DNA of 10,003 nucleotides, taken from the NCBI GenBank assembly GCA_026770595.1, contig MU634827.1, positions 1-10,003 on the forward strand, written 5' to 3'. Under the pieces are notes generated by a model that saw only the letters and a list, made by a program, of their open reading frames with translations, was not told the origin of the DNA and ran no database searches. A program made the position numbers and the translations under genes. The stretch comes from Ochromonadaceae sp. CCMP2298 (taxonomy: Eukaryota > Sar > Synurophyceae > Ochromonadales > Ochromonadaceae). Shown here one piece after another: positions 1-7,144 of this stretch (position 1 is its first letter; each line of letters opens with the position of its first letter).

Positions 1-151
1 CATGCATATTGTCATAGTACAGCAGCTCTCAGTTTACTTTATCATTCAGCCTACGGTGAGGTAGTGAATCTGACATACGCTTGTAAGAATATCACCGAGC
101 TGGCAAGCGGTAACTGCAAAACAGTTCCATAAAGCGCTCTGAACCTTACCT
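1..151 (-). repeat. Left copy of splice-site-bounded direct repeat
   Basis: This copy matches 1108-1255. Positions 31-100 are identical to 1135-1204, and 31-151 differ at only five sites from 1135-1255. Positions 1-30 align more loosely, with a 3-nt indel. The match probably continues past the left window edge. On the minus strand the repeat begins with AG|GTAAGG, a strong 5' splice site (GT at 149-148), and similarity stops right there. A TTTTGCAG acceptor-like string lies 36 nt inside. No reading frame is conserved. The likeliest reading is a shared intron or intron-like element, perhaps in the 5' region of a minus-strand gene to the left. Confidence 0.8.
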
Positions 152-187
152 CTCTCAGTGCAGCTGCCCCACCAGTCTCCACAATGC

Positions 188-239
188 TAACTGGCTCGGG
201 CCAGTTAATACAAGACATATACACTACATATGGTGTATA
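188..239 (-). other. Two hairpins just after the B9D2 stop
   Basis: Two inverted repeats lie 12-63 nt downstream of the minus-strand B9D2 stop codon. One pairs TATACAC (218-224) with GTGTATA (233-239) around an 8-nt loop. The other pairs TAACTGGC (188-195) with GCCAGTTA (200-207) around a TCGG loop. They would sit in the B9D2 3' UTR and could affect 3'-end formation or mRNA stability, but that role is inference from position only. Confidence 0.4.
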
Positions 240-250
240 GGAGAGAACAG

Positions 251-997
251 CTACTTCTCGGAGAACTGCACGCCATGAGCGGCGAACCCTGCCAGCACCG
301 TGTTCAACACTATGTGCAGACCGCCTACGCCGCTGGCCTGCACCTGCGAGCGCAAGAAGGGGCTAACGGTCAGCTCGCGCAGAGCAACCAGGTCTGGGAT
401 CCCAGGTAGAAGCATATCTGCATAAATCGAAGAAAGGTTAGCGATAAATCTTCTCGTGGTGGACGGCGCAGTGCCTACCGCTGATGTCCTGCAGGCCGGA
501 GGAGACGGGCCTCCATAGCTGGATCTCCAGCTGGTGCTTGCCCGGAGTCATGGGCAGCCATGCACTGCCGCAGCCGTGGAAGCCTCGGAACCCGTCGTCT
601 GTGCGATCCCAGATCTGACGAGATAAATGTTAAACAGTGTTAAAGTGAGAGAATTTCTCGGGCCGAAGATCGCTTTGGCTTACCTCACAGACGAACAGGG
701 GCCACCCCTCGACAGTGGATGTCTCGTACTGGCAGTCGATGGGGTGACCCATAATCGCTTTTCCCGAAGACCAGCAGGTTTCGCAAGTGTGGGTCTCTCC
801 TGAACCCAAGCCCCTCTTCAGGTACCATGCTGCATTTCCTACGTACGGCGGAGTCGGCGGGTCTTGTGTTTAGTTGGGGAGTTTAAAATACGAGCAGTCA
901 TCGAAGCCATACCTGGTACGATCGCCCACGTGACGGAAACTGAGGAGATAGAAACCGTGCTAAAAGAAATGTCGCCGACAAAGTTCACCGTCGGCAT
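251..997 (-). CDS. B9D2: B9 domain-containing protein 2 (ciliary transition zone), 4 exons
   Basis: Exons on the minus strand are 997-913, 838-684, 614-479 and 417-251; the introns are 74, 69 and 61 nt, all GT-AG. The joined frame is 543 nt and gives 180 aa, against about 175 aa in animals. The family pattern can be followed end to end: N-terminal MPTVNFVGDI (family: xEVHVIGQI), W24 and NAAW at 30-33, GxGET at 40-44, HPID at 60-63, GWP at 73-75, TPGKHQLE at 103-110, WRP at 114-116, and a final GxxxVQF strand. B9D2 works with B9D1 and MKS1 in the MKS module that gates protein entry into cilia (established for the family). An in-frame upstream ATG at 1063 would add 22 residues, but the family N-terminus starts at 997. 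Phases match at every junction (1, 0, 1), so the model is strong although no single exon exceeds 170 nt. The organism should therefore make a flagellum at some stage. Confidence 0.9.
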
Positions 998-1107
998 TAT
1001 TCCCAAGGCACACTCCCCAGAGATAAGTGTTAGGACCTGTGTGCCTGCACTAGAGAAGAGCAAAAGAGTGATACTGGTCTCAGTTCAGGATGCCTAGGGC
1101 AAGCATA

Positions 1108-1255
1108 CATGCGTATCAGCACAGTACAGCTCTCAGTTTACTTTATCATTCAGCCTACGGTGAGGTAGTGAATCTGACATACGCTTGTAAGAATATCACC
1201 GAGCAGGCAAACGATAACTGCAAAGCAGTTCCATAAAGCGCTCTAAACCTTACCT
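1108..1255 (-). repeat. Right copy of direct repeat, probable 5' UTR intron of B9D2
   Basis: This copy lies 111 nt upstream of the B9D2 start and is oriented like the left copy. Its right border is again AG|GTAAGG on the minus strand, with GT at 1253-1252. Acceptors that would make it a 5' UTR intron are CCCTAG ending at 1094 (160-nt intron) and the more pyrimidine-rich TTCTCTAG ending at 1050 (204-nt intron). The sequence itself shows the repeat and the splice motifs. That this is a 5' UTR intron is inference. Confidence 0.75.
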
Positions 1256-1622
1256 ATCGGGTTTGATTACGTGGGCGAAAACTAGTGGCGGCAAAGTTCG
1301 GCCGGTTTCCCTGCAGCTGCCGCGTTGGTTGGCACTGTGGGCTCGGCAATAGCAGCCGCTGCAGTCGTCCGGGAAGCAAAGGCAAACGTGGAGCAAGGTT
1401 CTCGACGAGCCTCTTTCAAAGCGAGCTCCAGCTCTCTTTTTTTTTGCCCAACCGGCGGGGTTATTCTCGTTCCCTGGTTCCCCTGAAATTGCTCTTGTTG
1501 GGTCTCGCCGCCGCAGCCGCACACTCCAACAGTCCAAGCCACCTTTGCTCCTTCCCTAACCACTCACAGCCATTATCATATTCTAAGAGCTCCTCCGCCA
1601 TCTTCTTACAGCCTGCAAGGAG

Positions 1623-1704
1623 ATGAGCGGAGGAGCTCCGCTGATAATGCGCGGTGGGATCGCAGAGGTGCGGCTTGGCTGCGCTCCCCGTGATGACGGT
1701 GCCG
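1623..1704 (+). CDS. Possible first exon of an unrecognised plus-strand gene
   Basis: ATG at 1623 opens a 27-codon frame, beginning MSGGAPLIMRGGIAEV, that meets a donor consensus (CCG|GTGAGT) at 1705 in phase 1. A start followed so soon by a donor, on the strand opposite to B9D2 and divergent from it, would suit a shared promoter. Against it, the strong acceptor at 2060 gives a stop after six codons in the required phase, and no other acceptor was convincing. The product is unknown and this is only a candidate. Confidence 0.15.
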
Positions 1705-1731
1705 GTGAGTTTTTAAAAGTAGTAGTAGCAT

Positions 1732-1756
1732 TGTGTGTGTGTGCGTGTGTGTGTGT
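1732..1756. repeat. (GT)n microsatellite
   Basis: This is a dinucleotide GT run of about 12 units broken by one C. It lies just after the candidate donor at 1705. Confidence 0.85.
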
Positions 1757-1863
1757 TTACCGCCAGCATGAACTGCACTTCCCAGCATAGATAGCCGGTG
1801 CTTAGGCGCATAGCGCCATTGAAGTACAGCGGCTAGATTTTGTGAGGGTTACATGATTAAGAC

Positions 1864-1885
1864 ATATATACATTTATGTATATAT
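1864..1885. repeat. AT-rich palindrome
   Basis: ATATATACAT (1864-1873) and ATGTATATAT (1876-1885) are exact reverse complements separated by two T residues. The role is unknown. It could be a simple-sequence product or form a small cruciform. Confidence 0.6.
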
Positions 1886-2493
1886 CTGGGGCTGCCATTT
1901 TCGGAGACTGTTCGTCCATAACAGGAAGCTATGCCCAGCACGCCCCAAATCAACTGCCTGCTGCATTATATTGCCATTGTGCGCTGTGTTCTTCACGTCC
2001 CTTGCTGACTGCACAATGTACCCTAACCGCTCCGCGTGTATCCTTACCTTCCCTTCGCAGATGCATGGGTTCGGTTTTGAAGAGGCTGCTACCAGCACTC
2101 AGGGTGCCCGTTCCCCAACAACTTCTTCCATACCGAGCATGTGACGATCTGAGTTAGCTCGAAGACCGGAATATCTGGGAGTTGGAGGAGGAGTGGGAGA
2201 CTGTTCGGCGCAGTGTGCGGGAAAATCTGGGACGTACGCCTCCCGGCGGGGCCGCCCCTTCCCCTCGGTCGCCCCTCCTGTGTGTAGCCTCGCACGCTGC
2301 CTATGGACTTCGATGATGAGCTGTGAGAAGAGGTTGAGTTGCCTGCGCCGGGCAGGAAGGTGCCGCGGAAGGCCAGGTCGTCTGCCTGCGCTGATACCTC
2401 CTCGAAAGCGACGTATGCAAGATCTCGGCACGCGACATGAGCCACACATTTCGCAGACGTAACTGGTGCTGCGCATGCATCTCTCAGACTTAC

Positions 2494-2563
2494 CTAGTAC
2501 ACAGCGAACCCTCGCCTTGAATTCATCCTTGGGGAGAGTTGGCATATTATTTATGTAATCCAT
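2494..2563 (-). CDS. Possible first exon of an unrecognised minus-strand gene
   Basis: ATG at 2563 starts MDYINNMPTLPKDEFKARV and reaches a consensus donor (CTAG|GTAAGT) after 70 nt, in phase 1. The residue mix looks coding. Candidate acceptors are at 2463 (intron of only 31 nt, leading into a frame with ACRDLAYVAFEEVSAQADDL), 2391 (joining the same downstream frame) and 2386 (a different, Arg/Pro-rich frame). The first gives the most protein-like product, but its intron is half the size of the others in this window. No family was recognised and the end of the gene cannot be placed. Confidence 0.25.
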
Positions 2564-2565
2564 GT

Positions 2566-3264
2566 GATAGGTTAGTGTAATGCATGTAGATTTTATAAAA
2601 GAATTATTAGATCACCTCTCGGGGCCGATTGGCTTGCATTGTAGTGGTTCTTGGGTGTTAGAATCGCCATATCGCGCACTATGGATTAACATTGGCTTTA
2701 AACGAGTTTTAAATCGTGTACAGTGCATTAGATGGCCATGATTCACTCTATTGCACCAGCCTGTGGTTTCCTAGAATCGGTGGGAATCCTAGATTCATCA
2801 GAGCGTGTGGTTTCCTAGAATCGCTGGAAATCCTAGATCCATCAGAGCATGTGGTTTCCTAGAATCGGTGGGAATCCTAGATTCATCGGGAAAAGAACGG
2901 CGTATGCTTCCGGTACCGGAGGGGGGGGGCACATAGGGCACATCGGTGGAAAAAAAGTGGTAAAAATTTGACGCGGTCCCTTTCACTCATTTGGGCGCTT
3001 TCTTATTATGTATATGCAACCTTCGGTGCCAGTGAGATGATGATGATGGGAATTGTCGTCACTCATTCATTCGCAAACTGAAGCCAATTCGAAGGAGTAC
3101 AAAAACCTCCCCACCTCTCTTCGCCCGAAAGTACACACTTGCAGCAGCGAAGAAGTACCGGTAGAGGCTGCACGTTGTTCCGTCGAAAGCCAGGCCTTGT
3201 CACAACATTGCTCCATAATAGCCCCGAGGCAAGAGTGCACAGTTAGTCATATTCAACCGAAGAG
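2566..3264. other. Intergenic region and 5' flank of the surface-protein gene
   Basis: Apart from the 44-bp repeats, this region holds a nine-G run near 2922-2930, short A runs near 2950, a (GAT)n-like stretch near 3037-3047, and no supported gene. The part after about 3000 is presumably the promoter and 5' UTR of the gene starting at 3265. No clear TATA box was seen. Confidence 0.5.
2761..2887. repeat. Three 44-bp tandem repeats
   Basis: Units start at 2761, 2805 and 2849; the last is cut to about 39 bp. Each carries TGTGGTTTCCTAGAATCG and, further on, AATCCTAGAT(T/C)CATC. In the first and third units a small inverted pair, GAATC-CTA-GATTC, is visible. Units differ at a few positions, mostly in the middle one. 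No coding frame is kept, since 44 is not a multiple of three. Confidence 0.9.
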
Positions 3265-5548
3265 ATGTTCCAAATGATTAGGACCGGGAGTGGTGACGAG
3301 CTGCCGGGCGGCGCAGAGCGGCCCTCCACGTTCAAGCTGTGGTACCTTCCTGCTGGACTGATCGCTCTCTTCACCGTCATCTGCATACCCATTCTGTTCG
3401 CAATGGTCGCGAACGTGAAGAAAGACGTGAGTTATGTTCTTCGCTATCGTGAACGTTTTCGCGCCTCTTGACTTTATCCTCACACATGCCTGTACAGTCC
3501 TCTACCACAGCGTTTGCGGGGACGGCGAGCTTCTCGGCATCAGCTTCCATTTCCAGAGGGAAGGTGGTGTCCCTTGACTCTGCGGGCGGCCTCCAGCTGG
3601 GCGGCGGCACCTCCATCTACAAGAACGTCGTCGACGTCACCGCGGACTGCCCCTCGTACCTCAGCATGGACTCGGTGTTTGGCAACACGTACGTGATCAG
3701 CTACGCAAACAAGGTAACCAACCAAGCGACCCTGCAAGTCGTAAAGGTTAACAGTGGCTCACCCAACGTGGGGGCGCTCGTGAATTCAGAGAAAACGACG
3801 TACTATATCTCCGAGATCGCCACTCTGGACAGCGCGGCCGGCACCTTCGTGGGCGTCTGCCAGGACTTCAACGCCACCGGAGAGTCTGCCTACATCGTAG
3901 CAGGCAAGATCGACCCTACTACGTACGAGATAACGCTCGTCAGGTCTGACACTCCCTATGCAGACACCTACTCGGTCGACCCTTCCATCACGCGCCTGTC
4001 GGACACGAACTTCGCCGTCGCCTACTACAACTTCAATCCTGCCAAGATCGCTACTCGCTTCGGTAAGCAATGTCCTGTATCTAATGTATAATGTCCTGTA
4101 TCTGTTCTTGGGTGGATGAACCTCATCTCTATCCTGGTCACATCCGCCCCTCACTACAGGGTCTGTTGATACGGACACGGCGGCCATTACCTTCTCGGCT
4201 CCTACGTTCGTGGTGGACGACAAGACCTACTCGATCTACTTCGACATCGTGGGCATGACCTCAACATCATACCTGGTATTCTACTTTGACGGAACCAACC
4301 CTGTGTCTGACTACTACGGGTACGGCTCGCTGGTCAGCACTCTCGCCACCACGTCTGGGGACCTCGCCCAAGGCAACGGCAATATAACCCTCTCTGAGAC
4401 TACGATGCTGACCGACGCGCAGCCTGTGTACAGCCTTGAATCGACGAGACTGGACAGCACGACTGCAGTGGTGGCTTTCTCTGACTACGGTGACAACTTC
4501 GGCATCAGGTGCCAGGCCGTGGAGTTGGGGGACAATGGTGCCTCGGCGAGTGGAATAGGTGAGTCTGTCCAGCACCTCCTGAGTTTACACGCAACTAACA
4601 CACTTCTATTTTTCTATATATCTATCTTTTTATCTCTCTATCTCTCTATCTCCCCCTTTCTATCTCCTGCTTTCACACGCGGTGTAGTCTACGGGTCCTC
4701 GTGGTCAGTGACTAACGGACAGGCCTCCTCCGCTGTGTCGAACCTGGGCCTGTTCGACCTTGACGTGAAGACCATATCTGACGACGGTTCGTTCATGGTG
4801 CTCTACAGCGACCTGAGCAACAAGGGACACATGACGGCCACCGTGGGGGAGGTAAGTGCCTGCACACAGCGGCCTCGCGCACACACCACCTAATAACGCT
4901 TTATGCCCTTCTCAATGTCTAACCTGCCCTCATACGACCCCCCCCCCCTCAGGTCACGGGCTCAGGAGAGCTGATACGCAGCTCGCCCGACTTCTTGCTT
5001 AACGCGGGCAACGACGACCTCACCGGTCTCTACACGTGGGGTGCCATCGCAGCCGGCGTCACCACCACCTACGCCAGCCAGACCGCCATCCTGACCTCCA
5101 TCACCAACGGCGATTGCAGCGCGGAAGCAAGGTAACTTATACTGTCTTTCCCCCGCTCGCCTTGCTTACTCTTATCTCTTACCGCCAACTTCCGACTCCG
5201 ACCGGCATCTCCATCCCCGAAACCTTCCCCAGCATTGCATTCTCTGTGATGGAAATCTTGCCTTCTCCGGTGGGACTCGCGGTCTCCAGCGGGTCCGTGG
5301 GCAGCAACGTGGACGTGGCGATAATGGGGACGGCCCAGGACCTCGAGAGCCTGCAGACCGGTGTTGTCTACTACGGCAATACCGCTGGCGATCTCATTAG
5401 CGGCAGCTCCTACTACGGCAGAGATAAGACCACCACTAGCACCACAGCGCACTACTACCTATACGACGCCTCTACTGATACCATCCTGACCTCGAGCTCG
5501 AGAGTAGGCGTCGCGACGTCGACAGACAAACTCCTGATCAAGGTCTAA
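3265..5548 (+). CDS. Type II membrane-anchored surface protein, propeller-like repeats and phage-tail-like C-terminus, 6 exons
   Basis: Exons are 3265-3426, 3498-4062, 4160-4558, 4688-4851, 4953-5131 and 5233-5548. All introns are GT-AG (71, 97, 129, 101 and 101 nt), phases agree throughout, and the joined frame gives 594 aa. An in-frame TAG at 3244 fixes the start to 3265 or the next Met. Residues 1-24 are short and polar, 25-49 form one transmembrane helix followed by VKKD, and the rest should be outside the cell or in the lumen. Residues ~55-490 contain degenerate repeats of the kind [L-x-S/D-T-x-VVAF-S-D...G-x-V], e.g. RLSDTNFAVAYYNF and RLDSTTAVVAFSDY, which suggest beta-propeller blades. 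The last exon (residues ~490-594) reads PVGLAVSSG...VDVAIMGTA...LQTGVVYYG...RVGVATSTDKLLIKV. This follows the pattern of a C-terminal module common in bacteriophage tail/fibre and some bacterial surface proteins (GLTPGxTYYxxxxG...VGVALSxTELLI). The exact function is unknown; adhesion or a cell-surface coat is plausible. Family assignment rests on remembered motif shape only. Confidence 0.85.
4069..4103 (+). repeat. Short duplication inside intron 2 of the surface-protein gene
   Basis: AATGTCCTGTATCT occurs twice, at 4069-4082 and 4090-4103, a 21-nt offset just after the donor at 4063. It looks like replication slippage within the intron. Confidence 0.7.
4613..4668 (+). repeat. TCTA/TCTC microsatellite in intron 3
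   Basis: This is a pyrimidine-rich run of TCTA and TCTC units in the 129-nt intron, upstream of the acceptor at 4687. It explains why this intron is the longest in the gene, and it probably doubles as the polypyrimidine tract. Confidence 0.8.
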
Positions 5549-6307
5549 ATGATCGGCACCCTGGAATGATTTGTATTATTTACTCTTGGCAAATTTTCTG
5601 CCTTGACTCCTCACGTATTTGGCGTACACCGATGTATGCGTTTTCCTTGGGTTATGCGTGCGAACCACCGCGTAGATGGTGCAATTTTAATGGGCGCTGG
5701 TTAAATCCGCCCCAGGGTTAAAATAATGAATTTAAAATATTTCTTCTTTCAACACTGCGCATGTCTTTACTCCTGGCATAATCGATACTTAATGGTACTC
5801 CTTTAACGATGCAAAGGCCTGGAAGCTGCTATTCCAGCTGTGGCTATTTGTGTTTCCCGGGCTTCTTTTTTTACCGAGTGGGACCTTCACTTGTCCATGG
5901 GATCAATGAATGCCTTTCTTCTTTTTGTACCAATAAAACTGGCGTAATAATAATGGTAAATATTATCAATTGACGCATATTATAGTGAGACGATAATAAA
6001 ACCCAGTTCTAAAAACTGCCCAAACTGTAGAGGAATAATTGTAGAAACCAAAAATCTGCGGCTTTTTTGTAAAAGTGACCTGTTTTGGGTGAGGGACACA
6101 CCCGGTTGCAGTTTGGATGTGTGCACCAGAGTCATCTTGCTTTATCAAGTCAGCAGGGCAGTTCAACAGTTCAACAGTTCTATCCACGCCCTCACAGTAG
6201 GAACCTATCAGAGTTTCGTGTTCTTGTGTGCGCTCATTTCGAAGAGCTTGCGCGCGACCCGATTCCTGCGTTAGCCCTTTAGAGAACAGCGCAGCAGATT
6301 CCTTCAA
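5549..6307 (+). other. 3' UTR of the surface-protein gene and FTRV 5' flank
   Basis: No gene is supported here. The left ~390 nt is likely 3' UTR up to the poly(A) signal at 5932. A small direct repeat, GTTCAACA repeated two and a half times, lies at about 6161-6180. The right part should be the FTRV promoter and 5' UTR; an in-frame TAG at 6272 closes the FTRV frame upstream. Confidence 0.5.
5932..5937 (+). terminator. Poly(A) signal AATAAA
   Basis: This is a canonical AATAAA 384 nt after the stop of the surface-protein gene, following a T-rich stretch. A second AATAAA at 5995-6000 is an alternative. Use of either is inferred from the motif only. Confidence 0.5.
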
Positions 6308-6865
6308 ATGCCAGCCAAAATGATGATTGCACGCGCTTCAATCCAGCTGTTTTTCCTGTGCTTCATATTCAGCAGTAGCGCTATCTTCGGTTTTGTGTTC
6401 AGCAGTGGTGTTGGATCTTCTGCGTTGGGCGGAAACGGAATTACGCGTGGAGCATCGTTTTTGGCGCCGTCAGTTCGGAGAGCCAGCCCTCTCTTCGCCG
6501 AAATAGCAGAGTTCGACGACGAAGAGGAGGCTGCGGAGGAAGTCAAGGAGCTGCGGACGCACGGCTACGAGGGAGACTTCAAGGTGGGGGATACGGTCCG
6601 CGTTAACAAGAACATTCGGATCTGGAGCGTGAAGAAGTACCAGAAGGAGGGGTTCCTGATAGAGGGCTTCGTGGGGAAGGTGCAGGCGCTGGCGCTGTAC
6701 GGTAGGAAGCTGAACACGTTGTGCTCTGCGATCACGCCAGTGAAGGTGGAATTCCTGCCCGACGGCGAGGGCGTGCCTGCGGGCATGTTCGAGAGGAAGT
6801 GGCTGGTGCACTTCGAAGCGAGCGAGCTGGACCTGGTGGAGGCGGCCGTTGCAGATTGTCAATGA
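6308..6865 (+). CDS. FTRV: Ferredoxin:thioredoxin reductase variable chain, plastid-targeted
   Basis: This is a single-exon gene of 185 aa. The variable chain clamps the catalytic FTR chain, which passes electrons from ferredoxin to thioredoxin in the plastid stroma for light-dependent enzyme control. The domain spans about residues 91-178: FKVGDTVRV opens it (cyanobacterial FtrV: VGDRVRV), then IEGFVGKV (QGMEGEV), PVKVEF and LVHFEASELDLV (FKAHFRPDEVTL) close it. A loop of about 12 residues (DGEGVPAGMFER) is inserted before the last strands compared with the ~75-aa cyanobacterial form. Residues 1-28 are a signal peptide with a hydrophobic core (IQLFFLCFIF), with likely cleavage near AIFG|F. 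Ser/Gly/Arg-rich residues 29-62 follow, as in the bipartite presequence for plastids with four membranes. An acidic stretch (FDDEEEAAEE) precedes the domain. Met codons at 6320 and 6323 are alternative starts that keep the signal peptide. The gene converges on the phospholipase gene. Confidence 0.88.
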   Translation: MPAKMMIARASIQLFFLCFIFSSSAIFGFVFSSGVGSSALGGNGITRGASFLAPSVRRASPLFAEIAEFDDEEEAAEEVKELRTHGYEGDFKVGDTVRVNKNIRIWSVKKYQKEGFLIEGFVGKVQALALYGRKLNTLCSAITPVKVEFLPDGEGVPAGMFERKWLVHFEASELDLVEAAVADCQ

Positions 6866-7144
6866 CAGCGACGCTTCCCATAAATAATAGTCAGTAATTC
6901 CTTCATCCGCACGTAATACCATTCACAGTTGTTCATACGTATCTTACGCGGTTTTAATCAAGGAATGGAAAACGATGCCTCGATGTCGCCGAATACTGTA
7001 GGTCCTTAGTGCAGTGCGCCGATATGCCCTTGTGGCGATAGGGGTGCTTTGGGCGAGAATTCTGCGTTCGCCGGGGCTAGGCTCTGCCCACCTGCCCACC
7101 TACTTGTCTCTTTCGCTGTTTGTCGCCATGTCCCTCTGGCGGGT
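6866..7144. other. Convergent intergenic gap
   Basis: These 279 nt lie between the FTRV stop (plus) and the phospholipase stop (minus) and must hold both 3' UTRs. A CATAAATAATAG string at 6879-6890 is a weak poly(A)-like site. No canonical AATAAA was seen on either strand. Confidence 0.45.

Larger units (their letters stand above)
1257..2565. other. GC-rich stretch with unresolved possible exons
   Basis: This stretch lies between the B9D2 5' flank and an AT-rich gap. It is GC-rich and open in several frames on both strands, so open length means little. No protein family was recognised. The best 3' splice site on the plus strand is a branch-like CCTAACC followed by a pyrimidine tract and CGCAG at 2060. 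Another plausible plus acceptor is GTTAG at 2157, which opens an Arg/Glu-rich frame. On the minus strand there is a good start plus donor at 2563-2494. The pieces do not join into one convincing model. The 5' UTR and promoter of B9D2 probably occupy its left end. Confidence 0.35.

Noticed and set aside
839-1063. Minus-strand frame of 74 codons starting at 1063
   Set aside because: It is B9D2 exon 1 read upstream of its true start and then on through intron 1; beyond 913 the frame is intronic.
864-1097. Plus-strand frame of 77 codons over B9D2 exon 1
   Set aside because: It is the antisense shadow of B9D2 exon 1 and flanking non-coding DNA; the B9D2 splicing model explains the sequence.
1-1255. 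The flanking direct repeats read as LTRs of a retroelement
   Set aside because: The DNA between them is a cellular B9D2 gene with no reverse transcriptase, integrase, primer site or TG...CA ends.
1282-1626. Overlapping open frames of about 93-113 codons on both strands
   Set aside because: The region is GC-rich and low in stops in several frames. The products are Ser/Arg/Ala-rich with no conserved pattern, and each strand's frame excludes the other.
1732-1756. The GT run as a Z-DNA or regulatory element
   Set aside because: It is a plain microsatellite of common length, with nothing to support a function beyond sequence bias.
3786-4223. 145-codon minus-strand frame inside the surface-protein gene
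   Set aside because: It spans an exon, an intron and part of another exon in antisense and has a shadow-like Arg/Val/Asp composition.
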